Below are positions 7,326 through 14,998 of a stretch of 19,331 nucleotides of DNA, one piece after another. The notes under the pieces are model-generated. The model was given only the letters and a program-made list of their open reading frames with translations, had not been told where the DNA came from and did not search any database. The position numbers and the translations under genes were made by a program. This DNA is from Baffinella frigidus (taxonomy: Eukaryota; Cryptophyceae; Cryptomonadales; Baffinellaceae), in the NCBI GenBank assembly GCA_026770585.1, contig MU647155.1:62606-81936 (forward strand), given 5' to 3'. Every line of letters begins with the position of its first letter. Position 1 is the stretch's first letter.

Positions 7326-7601
7326 GCACCCTTGTCCTGCGTTTGGAGGACCCTGAGCCTAATCCGGGAACGAGGATTTTCTTTTAAAAGCTGGCCATGA
7401 AAATTACTACAAAACGGGTTACGTCCGAAGCAATTGTGTAGTAATTTTCGTGCACATTTTTTTATATATAAAAAACACTTGTGCCCGGATCAAGCCTGAG
7501 GAGCGTTCTTCGGCAGTTGACCCTGAGACTGAGAGCCCGAGTCGACCCTGCGACCGACCCTGAGACTGAGAGGACCCTGAGCCTGAGGAGCGTTCTTCGG
7601 C
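7318..7601 (+). pseudogene. Module D copies 5 and 6 (part), split by E6
   Basis: GCAAGCACCCTTGTCCTGCG reads STLVLRLEDPEP up to E6; AGCCTGAGGAGCGTTCTTCG continues PEERSSAVD. Then short repeats of GACCCTGAGACTGAGAG, and GAGGACCCTGAGCCTGAGGA at 7571-7590 gives the same junction without an insertion. Confidence 0.6.
7360..7492. mobile_element. Foldback element E6 (TNAT family), TSD AGCC
   Basis: Termini TAATCCGG / TGATCCGG; core ATGAAAATTACTAC / GTGTAGTAATTTTCGTG. AGCC at 7356-7359 and 7493-7496. The empty site is at 7580-7583 in CCCTGAGCCTGAGGAGCG. 133 bp. Confidence 0.92.
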
Positions 7602-7733
7602 TCATCCGTGAACATGGATTTTTCTTTCAAAAGCTGGCAATGAAAATTACCACACAACGGGTCACGTCCGAAGCAATTATGTAGTAATTTTCGTGTACAT
7701 TTTTTTTATAAAAAAACACTTGTTCCCGGATGA
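7602..7733. mobile_element. Foldback element E7 (TNAT family), sibling of E6
   Basis: Termini TCATCCGT / TCATCCGG and an interior very similar to E6 (ATGAAAATTACCACAC, CGTCCGAAGCAATTATGTAG). Flanks are CGGC and AGCC, so no clean duplication; its right flank equals that of E6. It probably arose by recombination or duplication involving E6. Confidence 0.82.
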
Positions 7734-8090
7734 AGCCTGAGAAGCGTTGTTCGGCAGTTGACGCTATGCTCTCCCAGACAACTCTCAACCCTAAACCTTG
7801 GAAGCGCGAACCGGAACCCAGTCCGGGACAAACCTGATTTTAATCTTTTCTGGTGATGAAGCTTACTACACAGCCGGATCATGAAGCCTGAGGAGCGTTG
7901 TTCGGCAGTTGACGCGATGCTCTCGCAGGCGACCCTCAACCCCAAACCACCAACCAAAAACAAACCTCAACCGCAAACCATCAACCAAACTTCAATCCCC
8001 TTGAAATCCCAAACCGAAATTCGGCGTTTCGCGCATGGCGTGGGGGCTGGTGGTATGCTCTCGCAGGCGACCCTCAACCCCATGCCATCA
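7734..8090 (+). pseudogene. Module D copies 6-8 (VDAMLSQ)
   Basis: PEKRCSAVDAMLSQTTLNP at 7737-7793, KPEERCSAVDAMLSQATLNP at 7884-7943, and MLSQATLNP at 8055-8081. Each passes directly into AACCCTA/AACCCCA heptamers. A truncated foldback (GTCCGGGACAAACCTGATTT ... GCTTACTACACAG) separates the first two. Unknown function. Confidence 0.58.
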
Positions 8091-8099
8091 ACCTGAGAA

Positions 8100-8415
8100 G
8101 CGCGAACCCGAACTTCGTCCGGGACAAATCCATTTTTGTATGATTCTTTTCTGGTAATGAAAATGGACCCTCAACCCCGGAACCCCAAGCCAAAAACCAT
8201 CAACCCCTCAACCCTCAACCAAAAGCCCTAAACCCACAACCCTGAACCACAAACCCCAAACCCCAGACCCTCAACCCCAAACCCCCAACTCCCAACCCCA
8301 AACCCCCAACCCCCAACCCCAAACCCCAAACCAGGGGTGCTATCTCGAACTCACAACCCCAAACCTCTCCCAACTCCAAGCTCCAAATAGTGCAACCCCC
8401 AACCCCGAAAGCCTG
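8100..8415. repeat. Degenerate AACCCCA/AACCCTC heptamer tract
   Basis: Starts with a truncated foldback end (GTCCGGGACAAATCC, 8118-8132), then about 250 bp dominated by AACCCCA-type 7-bp units with drift. Interrupted near 8332-8350 by GGGGTGCTATCTCG. Confidence 0.88.
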
Positions 8416-8882
8416 GATCAGAAGGTGCGGGAGGTGCGGATCGGGGCCTTGGAGGAGCGCTCGCCCGCACTAGCGTGGACACCTCAAACACTAAACCGTA
8501 AGCCATACACTACAAACCACACACCACACACCATACACCATACACCTTACACCATACACCATACACCACACACCATACACCATACACCATACACCATACA
8601 CCATACACCATACACCATACACCATAAACCATAAACCGTAAACCATAAACCCATTTTCTGGGGTGCCTTAAACTTAAACCTTAAAATCCCAACCCCTCAA
8701 ACCCGAATCCAGGGGATGCGTGAGGTGAGGGTCGGGGCGACGAGGGAGCCCACATCCCGAACCCTACACCTTCCTAAACACTAAGCTCTGAATACCGCAA
8801 ACCCTAAACCTGAAGGCTCGTATCAGGGGGTGCGAGAGGTGAGGATCGGGGCGACAGAGGAGCGCTCTCCCGCGTCAGAGTG
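8416..8882 (+). pseudogene. Module E array (KVREVRIGALEERSPA), 3 copies
   Basis: Copies at 8416-8478 (DQKVREVRIGALEERSPA), about 8703-8745 (MREVRVGATREP) and about 8822-8880 (QGVREVRIGATEERSPA). They share GGTGCGGGAGGTG(C/A)GGAT and are separated by heptamer arrays. Short and charged; no domain recognised. The third copy continues straight into module F. Confidence 0.58.
8515..8655. repeat. Homogeneous CCATACA heptamer array
   Basis: About 18 units of ACACCAT (CCATACA in telomeric phase) with a few ACACCAC/ACACCTT variants, changing to CCATAAA near 8625. The 7-bp period equals that of CCCTAAA, two bases different. Confidence 0.93.
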
Positions 8883-9280
8883 GGAGGAGTGGGAGGAGCA
8901 GGATGTACAGGTACAATGCAGCCCCTTGACTTGACCGTTTCAACCCCGTTGATTTGTACGGAGGAGCACGCCAAAGAATTGGAGGGGGGGGGGTGGCAGG
9001 AGAATGCCCCGCGTGAAGTGCAGGTACACTCTAAACCCTGATTCCTGGTACACTCTAAACCCTGGACCCTGATCCCTGATCCCTGATCCCTTTCGATCCC
9101 CCATGAGGAGTGGGGGGAGCAGGACCTGCAGGTGCACTCTAAACCCTGATTACACCATAAACCCTGAATCCTTGTACACTCTAAACCCTGATTCCTGCTC
9201 CCTGATCTCTGAGCCGTTTCGATCCCCCATGAGGAGTGGGAGGAGCAGGGTGTACAGGTACAATGCGTGCAACACCAAAC
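8877..9280 (+). pseudogene. Module F array (EEWEEQDVQVQ), 3 copies
   Basis: EWEEWEEQDVQVQC at about 8877-8919, EEWGEQDLQVH at 9103-9137, EEWEEQGVQVQC at 9232-9270. The last two are preceded by TTTCGATCCCCCATGAGGAG. Between them are CCCTAAA-type and CCCTGATC-type units. Very acidic; possibly part of a coiled coil. No family recognised. Confidence 0.55.
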
Positions 9281-9370
9281 ACCAAACACCAATCTCCAAA
9301 CCCCAAACCCCAAGCAAACCCCTAAATAATGCACACCCCAAAGTCCAGCCCCCAACCCCCAAGCTTTCCG
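9268..9370. repeat. AACACCA/AACCCCA heptamers
   Basis: CACCAAACACCAAACACCAA followed by AAACCCC units. Same 7-bp phase as other arrays. Confidence 0.85.
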
Positions 9371-10097
9371 CAGCAGGACCGAGAGGTTCTTAAAAAATCT
9401 ACACCTTATCTTGGAAGTGTCCCAGGTTCTTACTACATGTAGATCTACCCAGAGCCCCCAAAACGCCCCCCCCCGACCGGCGGGGAGGGAGTGTCGCGGA
9501 GAGGAGCGAAGACGCGCTGCTGCTCTCAACCCGAACCCCTAACATCTTACACCCAAAACCCCCAAGCCTTATGAAGGCTTCTGAACATAAGTTGACCTCA
9601 AACCCTACACCCTGAACCCTAACCCCTAACTAAACCCTGAGCTCTAAATAACGCAAATCCCAAACCCCAAACCCCGAACCCCAAACCCCAAACCCAGGAC
9701 CGAGGGGTGCTGGGGTGGGGAGGGAGGGTCGCTGGGAGGAGCGCAGCCGCGCCTCAACACTACACCCGAACCCCTAACCTCTAACCCCATACCCTACACA
9801 AAGAACTCTCAACCCTAAGTGAACGCTAAACTATAAATAATGCAGACCATACACCCCCACCCCAAACCCCAAACACCAAATACACAACACCAAACACCAA
9901 ACCCCAAACACCCAACACCAAACACCAAACACCAAACACCACACACCAAACCCCAAACCCCAAACCCCAAACCCCGAAACCAGGACCGAGGGGTGCTGCG
10001 GCGGGGAGGGAGCGCCGCAGGGCGGAGCGAAGACGCCTTACAACGTCTGGTGGTCATGGCGGAACAACGTGGGGTGCGTGTAGGGTTCCGACGTTAG
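9371..10097 (+). pseudogene. Module G array, first part (DRGVLRRGG...SEDALQRL)
   Basis: Remnants at 9372-9392 (QQDREVL), about 9473-9530 (DRRGGSVAERSEDALL) and 9690-9755, with the fullest at about 9981-10080: QDRGVLRRGGSAAGRSED followed by ALQRLVVMAEQRGVR. The frame is open from 9840 to 10097 but its upstream part is heptamer repeat, so only the last ~33 codons are likely exon-derived. Arg/Glu-rich helical make-up; family unknown. Intervening 9530-9980 holds degenerate AACCCTA, AACCCCA and AACACCA heptamers. Confidence 0.6.
9860..9985. repeat. AACACCA and AACCCCA heptamer arrays
   Basis: Blocks of AACACCA are followed by AACCCCA, each locally homogeneous, with the switch keeping 7-bp phase. 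Confidence 0.9.
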
Positions 10098-10690
10098 GGT
10101 TTAGGGTTTGGGTTGAGGGTTTGGAGCGAAGACGCTTTACAACGCTTGGTGGTCATGGTGGAACAGCGAAGGGTGCGTTGAACCAACCCCCCCCCCTAAA
10201 ACCCCAAGCTCATTCAATGAGCTCCCCACTGCAACCCCTGGCGGGGGGTGGGGGCTTGTTTTTGCCCACGCACTTTCGGCGAGAAACCCTATGAAGCGTC
10301 GTGTTTAGGGTTTCGACTTTAGGGTTTAGGGTTAGGGGTTAGGGGTTGGAGCGAAGACTCCTTACAACGTCTGGTGGTCATGGTGGAACAACGTGGGGTG
10401 CGTGTAGGGTTCCGACGTTAGGGTTTAGGGTTAGGGTTGAGGGTTGAGGGTTTGGAGCGAAGACGCCTTACAACGTCTTGTCGTCATGGCGGAACAACGT
10501 GGGGTGAGCTTCTTGTCTCCCCTGGGGTGCTTGGGGTTGTAGGGGGGGGGGGGGGTCGCTCACCCCTCGAACAGCGGGGGGGGTGTTGAGGTTCCGGCGT
10601 TAGGGGTTGGGGTTGAGGGTTGAGGTTTTGGAGCGAAGACGCCTTACAACGTCTTGTCGTCATGGCGGAACAACAGGGGGGTGCGTTGAA
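10098..10690 (+). pseudogene. Module G array, middle copies (SEDALQRLVVMAEQRG)
   Basis: Four copies of a ~50-bp unit beginning GGAGCGAAGAC(G)CCTTACAAC at about 10123, 10347, 10454 and 10627. Each encodes SEDALQRLVVMVEQR-like sequence; they differ by small changes such as CTGGTGGTC/CTTGTCGTC. TTTAGGG-orientation heptamers precede each. Stops follow soon after. Confidence 0.65.
10196..10345. repeat. Duplicated ~130-bp block (partner 11690-11825)
   Basis: TTTGCCCACGCACT, ACCCTATGAAGCGTCG and TTTAGGGTTTCGACTTTAGG occur in both places in the same order. A hairpin GAGCTCATT/AATGAGCTC-like palindrome lies near 10208-10223. Confidence 0.88.
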
Positions 10691-10704
10691 CTCATCTCCC
10701 CCCT

Positions 10705-10765
10705 ACAACCCCAGAGAGAGAGAGGGAGAGGGAGGGAGGGAGGGCGAGAGAGAGAGACGGCAGGC
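10705..10765. repeat. GA/GGGA microsatellite
   Basis: AGAGAGAGAGGGAGAGGGAG and similar. Confidence 0.93.
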
Positions 10766-10947
10766 ACTACGAAGTACTGACTAACTGACTAACAGCTCAT
10801 TCCAAGCTCACCCCCCGGCGGGCTCCCGGCGGGGAGTAGGCATTTTTTTGCCCATTTACCCCCTAGAACCCATTTTTTCTCATTCAAAGCTCACCCCCCG
10901 GCGCTCACGGGGGGGTAGGCATTTGTCTGTCAAAAAAATGCCCTCAT

Positions 10948-11099
10948 GTGAAAAGCTAACGCCAGCGAGGTACTTAGAGCCTACGAATTGCCTACGGTAA
11001 AAGCCCCCCTCCTACGACTTGTAAAGACCTTTTTGTTTTAAACGTCGTAGGAGGAGGGGGGGTTCCTACCGTAGGCTAAGGGGTCCGCTGGCATTAGCT
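10948..11099. mobile_element. GC-rich foldback inside the 288-bp unit, copy 1
   Basis: AAGCTAACGCCAGCG ... GCCTACGGTA ... CCCCCTCCTACGAC pairs with GTCGTAGGAGGAGGGGG ... TACCGTAGGC ... CGCTGGCATTAGCTT. Shares the CCTACNGTAGG element. It was carried along by tandem duplication rather than moving twice. Confidence 0.85.
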
Positions 11100-11237
11100 T
11101 GTGGCATTACCCCCCGGCGGGATGTAGGCATTTTTTTGCCCATTTCCCCCCTAGAACCCATTTTTTTTCATTCAAAGCTCACCCCCCGGCGCTCACGGGG
11201 GAGTAGGCATTTGTCTGTCAAAAAAATGCCCTCATGT

Positions 11238-11389
11238 GAAAAGCTAACGCCAGCGAGGTACTTAGAGCCTACGAATTGCCTACGGTAAAAGCCCCCCTCC
11301 TACGACTTGTAAAGACCTTTTGTTTTAAACGTCGTAGGAGGAGGGGGGGTTCCTACCGTAGGCTAAGGGGTCCGCTGGCATTAGCTTGT
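11238..11389. mobile_element. GC-rich foldback inside the 288-bp unit, copy 2
   Basis: Same sequence as the first with one T fewer in the central TTTT run. Open frames reading through it are artefacts of the hairpin. Confidence 0.85.
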
Positions 11390-11525
11390 GGCATTACCCC
11401 CCGGCGGGGGGTAGGCATTTTTTTGCCCATTTCCCCCCTAGAACCCATTTTTTCTCATTCAAAGCTCACCCCCCGGCGCTCACGGGGGGGTAGGCATTGT
11501 TTTACCCACGAACCGAATTCCCCCA

Positions 11526-11705
11526 TACAACCCCAAGCTCATTGAATGAGCTTGGGGCCCCAAGCTCATTCAATGAGCTCCCCCGGCGGGGGTGGGCTTG
11601 TGGAACAGCCCCGCCGGCAGGCTCGTGAACGCCCGCGTGACCGGTCACGCGGACGCCGAAGCCAACTGTCCGAGGTGACTGCCTTGGCGTGTTACCCCCC
11701 CCCTG
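11526..11705 (+). pseudogene. Possible single-copy module (EQPRRQARERPRDRSRG)
   Basis: After two palindromic AAGCTCATT(C/G)AATGAGCTT units, an open frame (11603 to about 11700) reads EQPRRQARERPRDRSRG then RRSQLSEVTALACY. It includes a perfect 20-bp palindrome at 11633-11652 (CCGCGTGA CCGG TCACGCGG). With no second copy, coding status is a guess. Confidence 0.3.
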
Positions 11706-11825
11706 CAACCCCCGGCGGGGGTGGGCTTGTCTTTGCCCACGCACTCTCTGCGAGACACCCTATGAAGCGTCGCGTTTAGGGTTTCGACTTTAGGGTTTAG
11801 GGTTAGGGTTTAGGGGTTAGGGGTT
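11690..11825. repeat. Second copy of the 10196-10345 block
   Basis: Carries the same CCCACGCACT, CCTATGAAGCGTCG and TTTAGGGTTTCGACTTTAGG landmarks, ending in TTAGGGGTTGGAGCGAAGA, which is the start of the next module G copy. Confidence 0.88.
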
Positions 11826-11985
11826 GGAGCGAAGATGCCTTACAACGTCTGGTGTTCATGGCGGAACAGCGGAGGAGCGCGTTTAGGGTTGAGGTTTTGG
11901 GGTTAGGGTTGAGGGTTTAGGGTTCGGAGTGAAGACGCCCTACAACGTCTGGTGGTCATGCCAGAACAGCGGGGGCGAGATTTTC
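11826..11985 (+). pseudogene. Module G array, last two copies
   Basis: GGAGCGAAGATGCCTTACAA and GGAGTGAAGACGCCCTACAA start two further copies (SEDALQRLVFMAEQRR-like and SEDALQRLVVMPEQRG-like), separated by TTTAGGG-type units. The array ends about 40 bp before E8. Confidence 0.62.
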
Positions 11986-12025
11986 TCCTGTGGGGTGCTC
12001 ACAGAGAATTCTGAGGTAGCCATCT

Positions 12026-12165
12026 TCATCTCCACAAAAGTATTAATTAATTGCTTTTGGTGCAACGAAATTTACTACACAAACGCTTTACTATCACTTT
12101 TATGAGCAAATCGTGTAGTAATTTTCGTTGCCAAAAGCGATTAATTAATACTTGTATGGAGATTA
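12026..12165. mobile_element. Foldback element E8 (TNAT family), TSD ATCT
   Basis: Termini TCATCTCC / TAATCTCC, then CAAAAGTATTAATTAATTGC; core AACGAAATTTACTACAC / GTGTAGTAATTTTCGTT at about 12063-12080 and 12113-12130. ATCT at 12022-12025 and 12166-12169. A sibling of E12. 140 bp. Confidence 0.93.
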
Positions 12166-12221
12166 ATCTAGGCATTCCCGTGTTCTCGTTCGCGTTCTCG
12201 TCCTACTTCACTCGGAGCCAC

Positions 12222-12350
12222 ACCATTTCGCCTAAGTCAACTCCCCCTGAAAGCTAGCGCCTTAAGTCAAATGCCTGGTCCCAGACCAGGGTCTATCTAA
12301 ACGAAATGAGGGGGAAGTTGACTTAGGTGAGCTGGTTGACTTAGCTGAAA
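12222..12350. mobile_element. Foldback element, family F2 copy 2
   Basis: CATTTCGCCTAAGTCAACTC ... CTGGTCCCAGACCAG ... GGGGAAGTTGACTTAGGTGA and a second TTGACTTAGCTGAAAT. Matches 4712-4795. TSD not resolved. Confidence 0.78.
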
Positions 12351-12355
12351 TCTTG

Positions 12356-12713
12356 TGGGTCGGAGTGTACTTGTCGCGCCTCGATTGTTTCGGGAGCAGC
12401 GGGCGGGTCTTGGGTCACCACTGCAGGGGTACCTCGCTCCTGAGACAGCGTTCAGAGAGAACTCCAGAGGAGAAACGCTCACCGCTGGGCGGCGGGTTCT
12501 CTCTGAAGTGATATGCGGTGAGTGTTGCGCGTGCTGCGTGTTGCACATGTTCTCGCCATATGAGGGATACAATCAGGTTGAGAGTCTCTCCTCTCGTAGT
12601 AGTAGGGTTTCGTGTTTCGGGCAGCGATGCGTAACGCCGCAACGATGGATGACAATAACCCGAGCACGACGGATAACGAGACATGTGTCACGACGGAAAA
12701 CGGTGCAGCGATG
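12356..12713. other. Unassigned stretch with hairpin; coding status unclear
   Basis: A 12-bp stem TTCAGAGAGAAC/GTTCTCTCTGAA lies at 12451-12462 and 12496-12507. CAGGGGTACCTCGCTC also occurs in the 18.1 and 18.8 kb elements. A 145-codon + frame (12355-12792) crosses into transposon E9, so it is not taken as a gene. ATGCGTAACG and ACGACGG units near 12626-12700 recur at 12930-12945 beyond E9. Confidence 0.4.
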
Positions 12714-12863
12714 TTATCTCAAAAAACGAGTTCTAAAACTCGTTTTCTTTAGTCAATTCTCCTACAAATTTGTCAACTTATGCGGAGAGTAAAGAATAAG
12801 TTGACGAATTTGTAGGGAAATTGACTTATGAAAACGAGTTTTAGAACTCGTTTTCTGAGATAA
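12714..12863. mobile_element. Foldback element E9 (TNAT family), TSD GATG
   Basis: Termini TTATCTCA at both ends; about 66 bp of each arm pair almost completely. Smaller hairpin ACGAGTTCTAAAACTCGT in each arm. GATG at 12710-12713 and 12864-12867. It lacks the AT-rich core of its siblings. 150 bp. Confidence 0.93.
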
Positions 12864-12978
12864 GATGGGTGCCGAGGGCGAGAGCAATAACGTTGTCACC
12901 GTCGACGGTTGGCGACGATAACGCCGGGACGATGCGTAACGAGGCACTAAACCCTCAACAATCAACACTGAACCCGCG

Positions 12979-13089
12979 CGGCAGGGGGACTGCCTCACGG
13001 CGGCGTACAGCGGCATGAAGGGTCGCATGCGCTGGCGCTGCAGCGCGGGACACGAGTACCCCCCCTCCCCCAACAGCTCTCCTCCCTGA
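12979..13089 (+). pseudogene. Zinc-ribbon module H copy 1 (WRCSAGHEY)
   Basis: 36 codons then a stop: RQGDCLTAAYSGMKGRM, RWRCSAGHEYPPSPNSSPP. The pattern GxCL-x4-Y, then W-x-C-x3-GH-E-(Y/W), then PNS is that of repeated treble-clef zinc ribbons found in many protist and large-virus proteins (GG-CLS-Y-W-C-GH-W-NI-G-WC-C; similar to the DUF4379-type zinc ribbon). Cys and His here would supply half of the metal site; the other half (WCxxC) is in module I. DNA or RNA contact is a common proposal for such repeats but is unproven here. Confidence 0.68.
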
Positions 13090-13134
13090 ACCCTACACCC
13101 TAATGCCTACGTTGATTCTGGAAATGTATGCCAC

Positions 13135-13290
13135 ATGCGTACCGGAAACAATATGTGCCTGACGGCAATAGTCCGCTGCCGCGACCATGTGGAATGCGTA
13201 GCACGAAACATTGCGGCGTACAGCGGCATGAAGGGTCGGATGCGCTGCAGCGCCGGACACGAGTACGAACCCTCCCCTCTGAGTCTGAGA
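13135..13290 (+). pseudogene. Zinc-ribbon module H copy 2
   Basis: From about 13210 reads IAAYSGMKGRMRCSAGHEYEP. Relative to copy 1 it lacks two codons (Trp-Arg) before the Cys. Upstream part (13135-13205) is unrelated to copy 1 and contains a weak inverted repeat ATGCCACATG/CCATGTGG. The loss of the conserved Trp suggests decay. Confidence 0.6.
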
Positions 13291-13385
13291 GAGACCTTTC
13301 TTATCACCAACACGGCCGCCATGCAATGAACCCCCACCCACACAGCGGGCTACGACGGGATTTTTGGGTGCTGAGAGCCCGAGGT

Positions 13386-13655
13386 TCCGTTACCTCATCC
13401 GTAGGAACCCCCCTATGTCCCTACGGGTTGCCTACTGTAGAGTCCCAGGTCGTATCGCTTAGGGGTGGTTTAAAATCTCTTGGAAGTCCTTATCCGGGGA
13501 AACATATTTTTCTTTAGTTTGATGGCCACGAAAATTACTACACGACTGCTTTAATATTATTAATAAGAACGAACCGTGTAGTAATTTTCGTTGACCTCAA
13601 ACTAAAGAAAAATAGGTTTCCCCGGATAAGTCCGCTGTGTGGCGTACTGTCGCGC
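13386..13655 (+). repeat. Dispersed repeat R1, copy 3, carrying E10
   Basis: TACCTCATCCGTAGGAACCC, GCCTACTGTAGAGTCC, TATCGCTTA and TTTAAAATCTCTTGGAAGTCC match the reverse complement of 545-660, resuming at GTCCGCTGTGTGGCGTA after E10. Confidence 0.88.
13490..13629. mobile_element. Foldback element E10 (TNAT family), TSD GTCC
   Basis: Termini TTATCCGG at both ends, then GGAAAC and TTTTTCTTTAGTTTGA arms; core CACGAAAATTACTACAC / GTGTAGTAATTTTCGTT at 13527-13543 and 13576-13592 with TTAATATTATTAATAA between. GTCC at 13486-13489 and 13630-13633. Empty site at 571-574. 140 bp. Confidence 0.95.
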
Positions 13656-13794
13656 GTGGCACGAGTAAACTCTCCCCTCCCGAACCCCCCCCCCACTTGC
13701 GAGCCAGAGCTCCTAGCTTAAGAGCCAGAGCGCTGAACCCTACACCCTGCACACTGAACCCTAAACCATGCACCCTACACGCTGTACCCTACAC

Positions 13795-13840
13795 GGGATG
13801 AAGGGTCGCATGCGCTGGCGCTGCAGCGCCGGACCATTTT
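13795..13840 (+). pseudogene. Zinc-ribbon module H copy 3 (fragment)
   Basis: GGGATGAAGGGTCGCATGCG followed by CTGGCGCTGCAGCGCCGGA reads GMKGRMRWRCSAG, then the sequence departs just before the conserved His. Preceded by CCCTACAC-type heptamers (13736-13796). Confidence 0.62.
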
Positions 13841-13841
13841 C

Positions 13842-14160
13842 AGGACGTTAGCCTATGAGCTTATGGGTTATTCACGAAATCCTTTGGACTAGCGCACGCA
13901 CCTCGAATCGCCATCGCCAATCGCGGGGTGGTCTCCGACGACGAACAGTGCGTCCTCCTCTTTCTACGTCCCCAATTTTTTCTTGATAGAAAACCTCGGC
14001 CGCGTTGTATTCGATCGCCGCGATTCCCGTACAAGACGCAGCCTCGATCACTGTTTTTAAAAATGAACGGAACACGCGGACATGACTTCGGGACCGATGA
14101 TCTGCACATAAAACCTACACTGGCCATGCTGCCATACATTTCATTTTTTGTTATTTTGAG
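13842..14160. other. Single-copy insert of unknown nature
   Basis: Not repeated in the window and free of heptamers. Open frames occur on both strands (+ 13928-14320; - 13861-14139 and 13872-14075), none with a recognised domain. It could be a captured gene fragment. TATGAGCTTATGGGTTATTC near 13852-13871 resembles part of R1 (TTATGGGTTATTC). Confidence 0.35.
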
Positions 14161-14425
14161 GGGTGTTTTGGAGTTCCCAACGTCAGCATCAACCGGCTCA
14201 AGTGGTCGAAGTAACTTAAGCGGGTTGGTGGTTCAGGTATATTGCCTAAGTGTATGGTCTCCTCAAGTATGTGGTTTTTTAAGAATATCACCAGTAAAGT
14301 TACGTGGTAAAGTGACGTAGTAAGTAACTTACGTAGTAAGTAACTTGGTAGTAAGTGACTCAAGCGGGTTGGTTGCTTAAGAATATGGTTTAAGTATATG
14401 GTCTCTTAAGTATATCATCTTCTGG
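14160..14425. repeat. Degenerate repeats rich in AAGTAACTT and GTATATGGTC
   Basis: AAGCGGGTTGGTGGTTC ... AAGTGTATGGTCTCCTCAAG (14217-14270) is repeated approximately at 14362-14412. Between lie AGTAAGTAACTTACGTAGTA-like units. Confidence 0.75.
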
Positions 14426-14474
14426 AAGGTGGGAGGCCATGGCTGAGAACATCTTCCGGGGCTGCTGGTGCAAG
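14426..14474 (+). pseudogene. Zinc-ribbon module I copy 1 (truncated)
   Basis: GGTGGGAGGCCATGGCTGAG and ACATCTTCCGGGGCTGCTGG match 14597-14645 and read WEAMAENIFRGCWCK, then break into TATATGG repeats at GCAAG. Confidence 0.62.
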
Positions 14475-14590
14475 GCGTATATGGCCTATATATTGTCTGT
14501 ATATGATCTTTATATGGTCAGTATGTGGTCTGTATATGGTCAGTATATGGTCAGTATACGGTCGGTCAGTATATGGTAAGTATATCATCT
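14475..14590. repeat. TATATGGTCAG ~11-bp tandem repeat
   Basis: Roughly eight imperfect units such as ATATGGTCAGT. It lies between two copies of module I. Confidence 0.85.
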
Positions 14591-14596
14591 CCTGGC

Positions 14597-14725
14597 AGGT
14601 GGGAGGCGATGGCTGAAAACATCTTCCGGGGCTGCTGGTGCAAGGAGTGTGGCTACGCGAGAAAGCGCCTGACCCTCGAAGACCTCCAGCAGACCGCGCG
14701 GTACACCCTCCACCCGCGTAGCTGA
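14597..14725 (+). pseudogene. Zinc-ribbon module I, fullest copy (WCKEC...LTLEDLQQ)
   Basis: 42 codons then TGA: RWEAMAENIFRGCWCKEC, GYARKRLTLEDLQQTARY and TLHPRS. W-x-A-x3-NI-x-RG-x-WC-x2-C followed by LTLEDLQ-x2-A is the second half of the treble-clef repeat whose first half (C-x3-GH) is in module H, and the half-sites join naturally: GHEY/W..NI..G.WC..C. This places modules H and I next to each other in an ancestral protein. The open frame begins earlier (14525) in tandem repeats, so its start is not meaningful. Confidence 0.7.
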
Positions 14726-14998
14726 CATATTAGCTGTTGGGGTAAACCCTAAACCCTTAACCCTGAGCAAAGCAAAACGGAACCCGGAACCCGGAATCCG
14801 GAGCACCCTCGACGACCTCCAGCAGACCGCACGGTTCACCCCGCACCTTGGACCCGAATTGAAAACCAGAAACCAGAAGCCAGAAACCAGAAACCCGGAA
14901 CACGGGACCGGAAACCTGAAACCTGAAACACGCTCAGCGGACTGCACGGTTCACCCTACACCCTGTACTCGCAGAAACGATTACAAATAATCGTTTGC
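14726..14998. repeat. Heptamer variants with two LQQTAR remnants
   Basis: AAACCCT, ACCCGGA and AAACCAG heptamers (the last four units at about 14867-14905). TLDDLQQTARFTP is encoded at 14803-14842, and a shorter remnant (GCGGACTGCACGGTTCACCC) at about 14936-14955. Confidence 0.8.

Larger units (their letters stand above)
10808..11500. repeat. 288-bp tandem repeat, ~2.3 copies
   Basis: GTAGGCATTTTTTTGCCCAT recurs at 10836, 11124 and 11411 (periods 288 and 287). The two full copies are nearly identical, differing mainly in homopolymer lengths. Each holds a foldback (see 10948-11099 and 11238-11389). Recent amplification is likely; an assembly collapse or expansion cannot be excluded. Confidence 0.95.

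Noticed and set aside
7602-7733. Target duplication for E7
   Set aside because: Flanks are CGGC and AGCC; not a match, so none is claimed.
8515-8655. CRISPR array
   Set aside because: A continuous 7-bp satellite without spacers, in eukaryotic-type DNA.
8804-9529. 241-codon reverse frame as a gene
   Set aside because: It covers heptamers and the antisense of modules E, F and G; conservation lies in the + frame.
12355-12792. 145-codon + frame as a gene
   Set aside because: Its last part is transposon E9 (from 12714), and the rest has no recognisable domain.
13928-14320. 130-codon + frame, and overlapping reverse frames, as genes
   Set aside because: Open on both strands without a recognised domain; the 3' part enters degenerate repeats.
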